Shown in pieces: positions 43,038 through 52,178 of a stretch of 64,000 nucleotides of DNA. A model generated the notes under the pieces. It had not been told where the DNA came from. It saw only the letters and a list, made by a program, of their open reading frames with translations, and made no database searches. The stretch lies in assembly GCA_039516895.1 (NCBI GenBank), contig CP154437.1, positions 1,240,001 to 1,304,000 of the forward strand, written 5' to 3'. The position numbers and the translations under genes are program-made. The DNA is from Campylobacter coli (GTDB lineage: Bacteria; Campylobacterota; Campylobacteria; Campylobacterales; Campylobacteraceae). The stretch's first letter is position 1. Each line of letters starts with the position of its first letter.

Positions 43038-45608
43038 TTAATTAAATAGATTAGAAGGAAGTTGTATGATATTTTTAATCAAGTTAAAAGGAGTTTTTAA
43101 AGTATCACTTAAAATTTGGGTATGAAATTTTGGATTATCCAAAGCGCCATCGACTTTTATATTGGTACTTATTTCTTGATTTTTCCCTAAAATAACATAA
43201 TTTAAAATCGGAACCTTTGAAATAGTTTCAGAAGCTGATTTTAAAGTTTTTAATTCCAAATCTACATCAACGGTATTTAATCTTAAGTTTGCGCTACCTA
43301 AACCATACAAATCCATACTATCTCCATTTAAATTAATCGCTTCAAAACTAAGCAAATCCTTCTTACGATTAAAAACAACCCTTCCATCATGCAAACTTAA
43401 ACCTTTTTCATTAAAAGTAGGAGTTTTAAACATCAAAAGACTTGGAACCGTATCGATAAAAGATATAAGCTGATTAACCCCTTTAAGGTCCCTTATAAAA
43501 GTATCTTTAAAATTAAATTCCCCCTCAAAATAATCTATGCTGCTGCCTACCACACTAAAATTAAAAACACCCTCCTGCACGGCTCGCTTTTGTAAAAATT
43601 CATTAAGATGCTCATCGTTTATATTTTTGACAAATAATTTCAAATCATTAGGACTATAATGAAGATCAAAATTTGCATTCTTGCGAGTAGCCCTAGCATC
43701 TAAGATATCGCTCTTTAAATTTGCCTCTAGTTTATCAAATTTTAAAGTTTTATTAAAATCTGCTAAAATCAAAGCAAGATTTTCTCCATTGAGTATAATA
43801 TTTTGAGTATTTTTTGCTATATCAAATGAAGAAGCGGAAGCATTTTTATCTTTTTGATAAGTATAAGTCAAATTTTTAAGATGTATGGTTTTATTATTAT
43901 CAATAATCTTGGCACTGACCAAACCACTTTGTGTATTTATGTCTAAAACACCATTTTTACGGACAATACCAAAGCTATCATTTTCATAAGGTTTATTATC
44001 GACTAACAAGTTGTTTTTAAAATGAGCATCCTGTATTTGTGCATTAAAGTCATTAAAATCTATACTTTTATAATAAATACTTTTTGCACTCATAAAACCG
44101 AAATTTTTTAATAAAGGCGAATGAGGTATTAAAACACTAGAATTATTGGCATATACTTCAAGTCCTTCTTTAAAATTTAAAGTCAAATCCCATTCTGGCA
44201 TACTAAGTTGTAAATCATCTTTATAGTCTAAATTTATCACTGTTTTTTGATTTCTCATATCAAAAAGCTCACCATTGTCAAAATACAATCTTGAAATTTG
44301 AGTATCAAAAATACCCTTGTGGTTGGCTAGATCGATTTTAGCATTAAAATTTGCTTCCAAAAACTCATTTTTTACACTTGCATTTTCTATGCTCAAGTCA
44401 TTTTGATTCAGTTTAACAAAAGCTTTAGCCACATTAAAATTTGCCAATGTAAGCTCCGCATTTTCTAAAGACAAAGTGCCATTGTATTTTAAATCACCTT
44501 TTTCATTAAAATCGATTATAAGCTCTAAATCACTTCCAAGCTTTCCACTTTTTTGATAAAAAGGTAAATTTAAATTATAATTTTTTAATGCCTTGGCAAG
44601 CTTTTCATCAAATTTTAAATTTTTAGATTTGATACGCAAATAAATTCCATGTTTTTTATTGTCAAATAAATCATATAAAAACACCTTGCTTTCACTTAAG
44701 TCTGATTCATTATAACTTGCCTTATTGAAAGTAAAATTTAATTTTTGATTGCTTAAATTTAAATCAAGTTTTGGAAAATTAATGGCATTCATTTGATTGT
44801 CCAAACGAACTTTTACATTATTTGCATAACCCCATGCACTGATATCATCAAAATAATAATTATTTTTAGATAAATCAACAAAACCTTGAATAAAGTCAAA
44901 ATGATAGAAATCCCCTTTAGCTCTGTGTGCAACCCAAAGAACTAAAGGTTTAGGAAGTGTTATTCTTTTTTCTGCTTGATTGAAAATAGTAGTAATATCT
45001 CTAATGTTAATATCTTCAAATTTATAAGCTAAGTTTTGATTTTTATAAGAAATATTTACTTTAAAATCAATCAAATCACCACTTGCTTGGCCTTTAAAAT
45101 TATAAAATTCACTTCTTGCATTAATACTTAAATTTCCATCTACGCTTAAATTATAATCTTTAAGCCAAAGATTTTTGATATCAGCATTGATTTCTTGCCC
45201 CTCTCTGTGCAAGGCAAGTTTTAAAAACAATAAATCATTATCTACAAAAAATTCATCATTTTTAAACAATATACGCATATGATTATCTTTAATATTGAGA
45301 TTTTGTATGTCTATTTCCTCAACAAAAGTATAAAGATATTTTAAATTCTTAGTAATCTTTAACAACTCCTTAGAAGCAAAATCAGAATTTTCATTCTTAT
45401 CATCTTGAATGCTTGCATTAGTATCTTCATTAAATGTAATATTTTTTGCTCGCACAATGAGTTTTTTATCTAATTTAATATATAATTGCTCCAAATTTAA
45501 AAAACTTAATTGGATATTAGATATGAGAATACCATTCTTAAGAACTAAAAATATAGCCGAGATAAATACAATTAAAACAAGTAATACATATACAATTTTC
45601 TTTTTCAT
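43038..45608 (-). CDS. AsmA/YhdP-like membrane-anchored protein
   Basis: 856 residues. One N-terminal helix (KIVYVLLVLIVFISAIFLVL) is followed by about 830 residues of repetitive beta-strand pattern. The C-terminal part (INGDSMDLYGLGSANLRLNTVDVDLELKTLKS near 770-800) has the form of the AsmA/DUF3971 C-terminal domain found in proteins now thought to carry lipids to the outer membrane. C. jejuni counterpart is Cj0530. Its start overlaps the divergent mltG frame. Family level is likely; function is inference. Confidence 0.8.
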   Translation of the reverse strand: MKKKIVYVLLVLIVFISAIFLVLKNGILISNIQLSFLNLEQLYIKLDKKLIVRAKNITFNEDTNASIQDDKNENSDFASKELLKITKNLKYLYTFVEEIDIQNLNIKDNHMRILFKNDEFFVDNDLLFLKLALHREGQEINADIKNLWLKDYNLSVDGNLSINARSEFYNFKGQASGDLIDFKVNISYKNQNLAYKFEDINIRDITTIFNQAEKRITLPKPLVLWVAHRAKGDFYHFDFIQGFVDLSKNNYYFDDISAWGYANNVKVRLDNQMNAINFPKLDLNLSNQKLNFTFNKASYNESDLSESKVFLYDLFDNKKHGIYLRIKSKNLKFDEKLAKALKNYNLNLPFYQKSGKLGSDLELIIDFNEKGDLKYNGTLSLENAELTLANFNVAKAFVKLNQNDLSIENASVKNEFLEANFNAKIDLANHKGIFDTQISRLYFDNGELFDMRNQKTVINLDYKDDLQLSMPEWDLTLNFKEGLEVYANNSSVLIPHSPLLKNFGFMSAKSIYYKSIDFNDFNAQIQDAHFKNNLLVDNKPYENDSFGIVRKNGVLDINTQSGLVSAKIIDNNKTIHLKNLTYTYQKDKNASASSFDIAKNTQNIILNGENLALILADFNKTLKFDKLEANLKSDILDARATRKNANFDLHYSPNDLKLFVKNINDEHLNEFLQKRAVQEGVFNFSVVGSSIDYFEGEFNFKDTFIRDLKGVNQLISFIDTVPSLLMFKTPTFNEKGLSLHDGRVVFNRKKDLLSFEAINLNGDSMDLYGLGSANLRLNTVDVDLELKTLKSASETISKVPILNYVILGKNQEISTNIKVDGALDNPKFHTQILSDTLKTPFNLIKNIIQLPSNLFN

Positions 45609-46527
45609 TAGAAACTTCTTTTTGATATTTATTTTAGGAATTTTTTATTATTTAACACAACCTTTAAAAAGCAATTCTGTTGTTTTTTTGCCTCAAGGTT
45701 CTATTGCTCAAATTATAACACATCTAAAGCAAAATAAATACGAAATGAACTCGATTGATAAATATATCTTGTTTTTCTTAGGCCATCCTCAATCAGGTTG
45801 GATAAATATAGGCACAAAAGAACTCAATAGGATAGAATTTTTACACAAACTTACCATAGCCAAGGCAGCATTAGAAACTCTTACTCTAATCCCTGGAGAA
45901 ACCAGTGTAATTTTTTTAGAACAAGCTGCACAACAATTAGAACTTGATAAAAACACGCTTTTAGCTGAATTTGAAAAACAAGCCACATATAAAGAAGGAG
46001 TTTTTCTTCCTGAAACCTACAAAATTCCAAAAGGAATCACAGAAGCACTTTTAATTCAAGTTTTACTCAAACATGCAGAAAATACAAATAGAAAAACTTC
46101 GGAAAAAATTTTTGGTGAATACAATGCTAAAAAATGGCACCAATATATCATAACAGCGTCAGTCATTCAAAAAGAAGCGGCTAATGAAAGCGAAATGCCT
46201 ATAGTTGCAAGCGTTATTTATAATCGTATCAAAAAAGGTATGAAACTTCAAATGGATGGGACTTTAAACTATGGAATTTATTCTCATGCAAAAATCACTC
46301 CTCAAAGAATAAGACAAGATAATAGTTCCTATAATACTTATAAATTTGAAGGTTTGCCTAAAGAAGCAGTTTGCAATGTTTCTCTATCTGCAATTCGTGC
46401 TGCTATCTTTCCTGCAAAAACTGATTATTTATATTTTGTAAGAGATAAAGCCACAGGAGCGCATATTTTTAGCACCAATCTTAACGATCACAACAAGGCT
46501 ATTAATTTGCAAAAAACAAATAATTGA
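45523..46527 (+). CDS. mltG: Endolytic transglycosylase MltG (YceG)
   Basis: 334 residues from an ATG at 45523. One N-terminal helix (FFFIRNFFLIFILGIFYYL) precedes the YceG-like domain with LIPGETSVIFLEQAAQQL, VIQKEAANESEMPIVASVIYNR (the catalytic Glu region) and LPKEAVCNVSLSAIRAAIFP. It cuts nascent glycan strands in the periplasm. The start is uncertain. The ATG lies 86 nt inside the divergent AsmA-like gene; a TTG at 45622 would avoid this overlap but cut the membrane helix. Neither has a strong ribosome site. Confidence 0.85.
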   Translation: MRIPFLRTKNIAEINTIKTSNTYTIFFFIRNFFLIFILGIFYYLTQPLKSNSVVFLPQGSIAQIITHLKQNKYEMNSIDKYILFFLGHPQSGWINIGTKELNRIEFLHKLTIAKAALETLTLIPGETSVIFLEQAAQQLELDKNTLLAEFEKQATYKEGVFLPETYKIPKGITEALLIQVLLKHAENTNRKTSEKIFGEYNAKKWHQYIITASVIQKEAANESEMPIVASVIYNRIKKGMKLQMDGTLNYGIYSHAKITPQRIRQDNSSYNTYKFEGLPKEAVCNVSLSAIRAAIFPAKTDYLYFVRDKATGAHIFSTNLNDHNKAINLQKTNN

Positions 46528-46548
46528 AATTGTAAAAATTTATGCAAG

Positions 46549-46566
46549 TTGGAACAGTATTTGCTT
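46549..46566 (+). promoter_or_regulatory. Sigma-54 promoter of flgB
   Basis: TTGGAACAGTATTTGCTT has GG at 46551-46552 and GC at 46563-46564 with exactly 10 nt between, the -24/-12 arrangement. It lies about 35 nt before the flgB ATG. Basal-body rod genes are RpoN-dependent in C. jejuni. Confidence 0.85.
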
Positions 46567-46598
46567 GTTAATTTTTGAAATTATAAAAAGGATAAAAA

Positions 46599-47030
46599 AT
46601 GATTAACCCATTCAAATCAAAAGAACTTATCACAAGTGCTTTAGCGGGTAGAAATTTAAGAAATCAACTCATCAATGCAAACCTTGCAAATGTTGACACT
46701 CCTTTTTATAAAGCAAGAGATATTGAATTTGAAACTGCTTTGGTAAATCGTGCAAATGAAATCTTTAAAAAAAATGACAATAAAGAATTGCAATTAGCAA
46801 TAACCGAAGAAGGGCATCAAAAACCTTGGAAATTTCCAGATCCTAGCAAATCTACTATTTATCTAAGAGATGGACATTTAGCAAGAAATGATGCTAACAC
46901 TGTAGATTTAGATGTTGAGACTACTGAGATGAGTAAAAATACAGTGATGATTACAGCTCTTGATGGGGTCTTAAGAAGACAAAGTAATATTTTTAGCTCT
47001 ATACTTGATGCAAGTTCTAAATTAAGTTAA
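46599..47030 (+). CDS. flgB: Flagellar basal-body rod protein FlgB
   Basis: 143 residues. The N-terminal GRNLRNQLINANLANVDTPFYKARDIEFE is the rod-protein signature; the C-terminal VDLDVETTEMSKNTVMITALDGVLRRQ completes the helical pair. FlgB forms the proximal rod in the periplasm. First gene of flgB-flgC-fliE-ftsI behind the sigma-54 promoter. Confidence 0.96.
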   Translation: MINPFKSKELITSALAGRNLRNQLINANLANVDTPFYKARDIEFETALVNRANEIFKKNDNKELQLAITEEGHQKPWKFPDPSKSTIYLRDGHLARNDANTVDLDVETTEMSKNTVMITALDGVLRRQSNIFSSILDASSKLS

Positions 47031-47039
47031 AGGTAAATT

Positions 47040-47534
47040 ATGGCATACTTAAGTGATTTTGATATTAGCGGATATGGTTTAAGTGCTCAACGCTTTAGAA
47101 TGAATGTTATTAGCTCCAATATAGCTAATGCAAATACAACAAGAACAGCTGAAGGCGGACCTTATAGAAGACGCGAAGTGATCTTTAAAGCAACAGATTT
47201 TGACAAGCTTTTAAATGAGCAAATCAATAAAGACAATAACTTTTTAAAATATGAAAATCCTTTAAATGATCCAAGCTCGCCTGAAGAGGCAAAGCCTGCT
47301 ATACAAAGTGTTGTTGTAGATAAAGTCGTAAGAGATGATAAAGATTTTCGTATGAAATACGATCCTTCTCATCCTGATGCTAATGCACAAGGCTATGTAG
47401 CATATCCAAATGTAAATCCTGTCATCGAAATGGCAGATTTAATTGAAGCAACAAGAGCTTATCAAGCTAACGTTAGTGCTTTTACAAGCGCAAAGACTAT
47501 AGCTCAAAGTGCGATTGATTTATTAAGAGGATAA
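47040..47534 (+). CDS. flgC: Flagellar basal-body rod protein FlgC
   Basis: 164 residues with FRMNVISSNIANANTTRTAEGGPYRRREVIF and the C-terminal PVIEMADLIEATRAYQANVSAFTSAK, both typical of FlgC. It forms the rod with FlgB, FlgF, FlgG and FliE. Lies 9 nt after flgB. Confidence 0.97.
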   Translation: MAYLSDFDISGYGLSAQRFRMNVISSNIANANTTRTAEGGPYRRREVIFKATDFDKLLNEQINKDNNFLKYENPLNDPSSPEEAKPAIQSVVVDKVVRDDKDFRMKYDPSHPDANAQGYVAYPNVNPVIEMADLIEATRAYQANVSAFTSAKTIAQSAIDLLRG

Positions 47535-47540
47535 TAAAAT

Positions 47541-47840
47541 ATGAATAATATTAATGATTTAAGATTAAATAACAACATTTCAAATACAAACAAAAGCCAA
47601 AACTCTAGTGATAGAATCGGTGATGAATTTGCCAAAATGCTTAAAAATGAAATTGAAGATTTAGATAAAACTCAAAAAACTGCAGAAGCTGCGATGACGG
47701 ATATTGCAACAGGACAAGTAAAAGATTTACACCAAGCAGCTATTGCTATTACAAAAGCTGAAAGCAGTATGAAATTTATGCTAGAAGTCCGAAATAAAGC
47801 TATCAGTGCTTATAAAGAAATCACAAGAACACAAATTTAA
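47541..47840 (+). CDS. fliE: Flagellar hook-basal body protein FliE
   Basis: 99 residues. C-terminal half matches FliE (IATGQVKDLHQAAIAITKAESSMKFMLEVRNKAISAYKEI). It links the MS ring to the rod. It begins 6 nt after flgC and ends 5 nt before ftsI. Confidence 0.95.
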   Translation: MNNINDLRLNNNISNTNKSQNSSDRIGDEFAKMLKNEIEDLDKTQKTAEAAMTDIATGQVKDLHQAAIAITKAESSMKFMLEVRNKAISAYKEITRTQI

Positions 47841-47845
47841 CTTAT

Positions 47846-49651
47846 ATGCAAGAGCATAAGAAAAATCGCGTTTCAAAAGTCGCCTTTGCTTACTGCATGG
47901 CACTTTTTTTTATGATTATTTTTCTTAGCTCTACCTTTTTTCTCACTTCAAAACGCCATATCCCCAATACCGAAAAAGATCAATACTCTATTGCCTTGCG
48001 CGGAAACATCATCACTAAAGATAATTTTACTATCACAAGCTCGAGACAAATTTATCGCGCAGAAATTGATTTAAGAAGTATCAATAAAGATAAATTTGAT
48101 TTATTTTTAAAACTTTTTCAAATATATAGTGGGATTAGCGATAGTGAAATTGCAGATATTAAAAAAAGAATCCAAAAACAAAAAAAACGATCCTATCATT
48201 TTATCCTTTCTCAAAATTTAGATTCTAAACAAGCAAGTTATCTTAAAGATCTTGCAAAAAAGCTTTATATACAAGGATTTTTTAAAGCATTTACCAATAA
48301 CTTAGGAAAAGCCGAAACAAGGGGCTTGAGCATCATAGAACACGAAGAAGATAGAATTTATATGTCTAAAGATGCCTTAACTCCAGCCATAGGTTATACA
48401 AAAATGGTTTTAGATCCTCAAAGTGGAATTTTAAAAAATGTTGGAGTAAAAGGGCTTGAGAAATACTACGATGCTTGTCTAAATCCGCTCCAAAACGAGA
48501 AAATTCAAGGTTTAAAAGATATAGGTGGAAATATAATCTTAAATTTAAATTCATTACAGCAAAAAAAGATTGATGGTTGTCTTTTATATCTTAATATATC
48601 CTTAAAACTTCAAAAAAGCATTGAAAAAGCGATTGATGGAAGAAATGAAGATTTAAAAGCTAATGAAATCATAGTCGGAGTCATGGATAGTAAAACAGGT
48701 CAAATTTTAGCTCTTGCAAGCTCTAGACGTTATGATCCGCAAAATCGCGGCAAAGATTTATCTGTTTTAAATGCAAGCGCCATAGAGTATGGATACGAAG
48801 CAGGATCGGTTATCAAGCCTTTTATTTTTACAACTGCTCTAAGACTTGGCAAACTCAAGACAGATGAAGTGATTAATACCTATGGCGGAGCCTATAAACT
48901 GGGTCGTTTTACCATTAGAGATGATCATAAAATGGATCAAATGACTATGGAAGAGGTAATTAGGTATTCTTCTAATATAGGGATGATACAAATTGCCAAA
49001 AGATTGAGCAATCTTGAAATCATTGCTGGGCTTAAAATTTTTAAATTTGGTGAAAAGAGTGGGATTGATTTGCCTTACGAACAAAAAGGAGAAATTCCCA
49101 ATTCCAAGCGTTTAAGAGATATAGAAAAGTCGGTATTAAGTTATGGATATGGTTTAAAAACAACCTTTATACAACTTCTTGCTGCCTATAATGTTTTTAA
49201 TAACAATGGGGTTTATATAACTCCACATTTGGCTGAAAAATTCTATCAAGATGGACGCTTTGTAAGTCTTGAAGAGGATATCAAAAAAGAAGTTATCTTA
49301 ACCCCGCAAGCAGCACAAACCATGCAAAAAATTCTTATTGATGTTATAGAAAAAGGTACAGGAAAAAAAGCCATCACTCAAGGCATAATCATAGGAGGCA
49401 AAACAGGAACCGCACGTATTGCAGAAAGACAAGGCTATACTTCTAATCGCTACAATGCTTCTTTTTTCGGTTTTGCTAATGATGCAAAACATAATTATAC
49501 CATAGGAGTTTTAGTAAGAAATCCTACTAAACCTTATAGTTATTATGCTGCGCAAAGTGCTTTGCCTATGTTTAAAGATGTTGTAGATATTTTAATCAAT
49601 GAGGATTTTTTAACCCCTGTCATTGTAGAAAATAACCAAACTCTTAATTAA
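47846..49651 (+). CDS. ftsI: Penicillin-binding protein 2/FtsI (class B transpeptidase)
   Basis: 601 residues. An N-terminal helix (AFAYCMALFFMIIFLSSTFFL), a pedestal domain and a transpeptidase domain with the active-site YEAGSVIKPF (SxxK), YSSNIG (SxN) and GGKTGTA (KTG). It cross-links septal or lateral peptidoglycan. In C. jejuni it is called pbpB (Cj0525c). It is placed in the flgB operon with only 5 nt to fliE, so wall synthesis is tied to sigma-54 flagellar transcription unless an internal promoter exists. Convergent with the Na/Pi gene (8 nt overlap). Confidence 0.93.
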   Translation: MQEHKKNRVSKVAFAYCMALFFMIIFLSSTFFLTSKRHIPNTEKDQYSIALRGNIITKDNFTITSSRQIYRAEIDLRSINKDKFDLFLKLFQIYSGISDSEIADIKKRIQKQKKRSYHFILSQNLDSKQASYLKDLAKKLYIQGFFKAFTNNLGKAETRGLSIIEHEEDRIYMSKDALTPAIGYTKMVLDPQSGILKNVGVKGLEKYYDACLNPLQNEKIQGLKDIGGNIILNLNSLQQKKIDGCLLYLNISLKLQKSIEKAIDGRNEDLKANEIIVGVMDSKTGQILALASSRRYDPQNRGKDLSVLNASAIEYGYEAGSVIKPFIFTTALRLGKLKTDEVINTYGGAYKLGRFTIRDDHKMDQMTMEEVIRYSSNIGMIQIAKRLSNLEIIAGLKIFKFGEKSGIDLPYEQKGEIPNSKRLRDIEKSVLSYGYGLKTTFIQLLAAYNVFNNNGVYITPHLAEKFYQDGRFVSLEEDIKKEVILTPQAAQTMQKILIDVIEKGTGKKAITQGIIIGGKTGTARIAERQGYTSNRYNASFFGFANDAKHNYTIGVLVRNPTKPYSYYAAQSALPMFKDVVDILINEDFLTPVIVENNQTLN

Positions 49652-51452
49652 TATCATCCCAAAGCACCTTTTCTCTTGCAAAAATGATTTCAACAGCATC
49701 TATGAGATCTTTAGCGATCTTAGCGATAAAACTTGTATCATTGATTATGGATATACCTTCTGCGGTAGTGATTTTTCTAACCAAAATAAGATGTTCGACA
49801 TTATTAAGAGTTAAACCATCAATTTCTTTTAAAATTTCCTTACCTTTTTGAAGATTTTTAATAATTAAATACATTTTTTCATCATCAACAGCCCTAAGCT
49901 CTTGAATACTTCTTAATAATTCTCCTAAATTAGATCTTATTTTATTGTATTCTAAGGCCAAATCTTTATTGTTGCAATTAGAGTATTTTTTGATATTTTC
50001 TTGAACTAATTTTAAATTTTTAGTTGCCTCTGTAAGATTTTTAGCAGCGATTTTAAAAGTAAAAATTCTATGATTTTTAAGCTCATCATCTATATGAATT
50101 TGTGCTTTGGTTGAAAAATCGATGATCGCTTCAAAAAGCACTTTGATTCTAGTTTGATACAAATAATCCAAATCCACATTTCTGCTGAACCATTTTTTAT
50201 TTTGTAAAATTTCTTCAAAACTTTTATTGCTTTGTATATCCTTGCGACTTAAACCTATAGCATGAGCGATAATCGCATACGCATTATCATAAAGATGCTC
50301 GCTTTCTTTTCGCAAGGCTTCGATAGCTGTATCGCTAAATTTCAATAAATTAGAATCAAGATATAAAGGTCGATCCTTGTTTTTATCCTTAGACGCTTTA
50401 ACGCTCTTGTTTAAAAAATTTACCAATTGCGGGATAAACAATACAAAAACAAATATTCCTAAAAGATTAAACAAGGTATGAAATAAAGCCATTTTCAAAG
50501 CTAAATTTTCTATATTCAAAATTCCTGCTATCCCATTTAAAAAATCAATAAAATAAGGAAAAATAGCTATGATTATAATTGCAATAGTAAAATTAAAAAT
50601 ACAATTTGCAAAAGCAAGCTTCTTACCTTCGACATTAGTGCTTAAAGAAGCTAGCACAGCTGTTACCACACCTCCTACGCTAGTACCTAAAGTCGCTGCT
50701 AAAGAATTTTCAAAACTGATTTGTCCTGCCAATAAGGCTGCGACTATGATGGCTATTGTCGCTGTGCTTGATTGAATAATACCTGTAAGCAAAGCCCCAA
50801 GTCCTACAAAAATCAGCACTCCCTTAAAACCTGTAAAATCAAAATAAGACAAATCTATAGCATCTTGAAATTCATTAAAACCATTTTTTATATAATCCAC
50901 TCCCAAAAAGAAAAAACCTATACCTATAAAAATATTCCCAAAACTTTTTATAATATTGTCTTTTTGAAAGAAAAATAAAACTCCAATCACAAGCAAGGGT
51001 ATAGCCAAGATAGAAATATTAACCCTTGTAAGCCAAACAATCAGCCAAGAACTCGCAGTATTTCCTAAATTTGCACCAAAAATAATCCCCACACCAGCGG
51101 TCAAAGATATAAGTCCTGCACTTAAAAAAGAAAGGGAAATAATTGAAACTAAAGTCGAAGATTGCATGATAAGAGTACTAATAGCACCAAAAAGTATGCT
51201 TTTAAATTTCGTATTTGTTGAGCGAGCAAGGATTCTTTCAAGTAAACCGCCACTAAAAGATTTAAACCCTAAACTTAAATTTGTCATTCCTATAAGTAAG
51301 ATTGCAACTCCAGCTAATAAGTTGGCAAATTCACTAAAGCGAATTAAAGCAAAGATCAAAATCAAGGTAAAAATACCCCAAAAACTTATCTTGAGATATT
51401 TTAAAAAGTTTTTGTCTTCTTGCACCCTATCCTCTAAGCTTTTCAAATTCAC
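49644..51452 (-). CDS. Na/Pi cotransporter family protein with PhoU-like tail
   Basis: 602 residues. Two inverted membrane repeats hold the QSST motifs IMQSSTLVSIISL (about 110) and IIQSSTATIAIIVAALLAG (about 225), diagnostic of NptA/SLC34-like transporters. A cytoplasmic helical PhoU-like domain follows (about 370-600). It probably imports phosphate, though many members are uncharacterised. Starts within the end of the upstream small gene (26 nt overlap). Confidence 0.9.
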   Translation of the reverse strand: MNLKSLEDRVQEDKNFLKYLKISFWGIFTLILIFALIRFSEFANLLAGVAILLIGMTNLSLGFKSFSGGLLERILARSTNTKFKSILFGAISTLIMQSSTLVSIISLSFLSAGLISLTAGVGIIFGANLGNTASSWLIVWLTRVNISILAIPLLVIGVLFFFQKDNIIKSFGNIFIGIGFFFLGVDYIKNGFNEFQDAIDLSYFDFTGFKGVLIFVGLGALLTGIIQSSTATIAIIVAALLAGQISFENSLAATLGTSVGGVVTAVLASLSTNVEGKKLAFANCIFNFTIAIIIIAIFPYFIDFLNGIAGILNIENLALKMALFHTLFNLLGIFVFVLFIPQLVNFLNKSVKASKDKNKDRPLYLDSNLLKFSDTAIEALRKESEHLYDNAYAIIAHAIGLSRKDIQSNKSFEEILQNKKWFSRNVDLDYLYQTRIKVLFEAIIDFSTKAQIHIDDELKNHRIFTFKIAAKNLTEATKNLKLVQENIKKYSNCNNKDLALEYNKIRSNLGELLRSIQELRAVDDEKMYLIIKNLQKGKEILKEIDGLTLNNVEHLILVRKITTAEGISIINDTSFIAKIAKDLIDAVEIIFAREKVLWDDIN

Positions 51453-51861
51453 TCATTAAATTTTCTCTTAAATTTTCAGCCTCTTCTTCGCCATTTTCCA
51501 AATACTCGAGCAATAAATTTTCAAGCTCTTTTAAAAAATCAAAAAGCTCATTTTGCCATACACTATCACTTTTATTACTTAAATTCATTGTTTGTATAAA
51601 GGTAAGCTCTCTGCTTAAATCCCCTAATTTTTCCAATAATTCATCTTTTCTATCTTGATCTTTTAAGGCAAAACTATTATTTTGAATTCTATCCTTAAAT
51701 TCTCTAATTCTTTCATCAATAATATCACAAAATTTAGGATAAATATCTGATTTTATAGGCTCAAGCAGTGCTTTTTCATCTATATTTAAAGTAAGTTTTT
51801 TAAGTGCAAAATAAAGAAGTAAAAAAGATAATGCTGCTATTAACAAATAAAGTCCTATCAT
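51427..51861 (-). CDS. Membrane-anchored coiled-coil protein of unknown function
   Basis: 144 residues. One N-terminal helix ([20 protein letters not shown]) is followed by acidic helical/coiled-coil sequence ending EAENLRENLMSEFEKLRG. No family recognised. It overlaps the rhodanese gene by 4 nt upstream and the Na/Pi gene by 26 nt downstream, so it is translated together with both. Confidence 0.75.
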   Translation of the reverse strand: MIGLYLLIAALSFLLLYFALKKLTLNIDEKALLEPIKSDIYPKFCDIIDERIREFKDRIQNNSFALKDQDRKDELLEKLGDLSRELTFIQTMNLSNKSDSVWQNELFDFLKELENLLLEYLENGEEEAENLRENLMSEFEKLRG

Positions 51862-52178
51862 ATCAAACCTTTTAATGCCAACATCCCACCATCTAAATTT
51901 ACACTTTCTAAGCCAAGTTCATTTTTAATAAAATTGGCAGCCATCATACTTCTATGACCTCCACGACAAATAAAAGCAAGTTTTTTATTTTTATCCCTTC
52001 TTGTTTGAAATTCTTCTAAAAAATTAGCATTTAAAAGTCCGTGATTATCATATAAAGCTACACATTCAGCATGGGGTAAAACACCCTCTTCCCATTCAGC
52101 TGGAGTGCGAACATCAAAAATTTGATATTCGCTTAAATCCTGCTTCATCCAAACACTTGCTGGGAGATTTGTAATCAT
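51858..52178 (-). CDS. Single-domain rhodanese-like protein
   Basis: 106 residues. The active-site loop has Cys in [18 protein letters not shown], with [20 protein letters not shown] at the N-terminal side: a complete rhodanese fold. It may transfer sulfane sulfur. Cytoplasmic, without signal peptide. Overlaps htpG by 4 nt (C. jejuni Cj0519). Confidence 0.9.
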   Translation of the reverse strand: MITNLPASVWMKQDLSEYQIFDVRTPAEWEEGVLPHAECVALYDNHGLLNANFLEEFQTRRDKNKKLAFICRGGHRSMMAANFIKNELGLESVNLDGGMLALKGLI

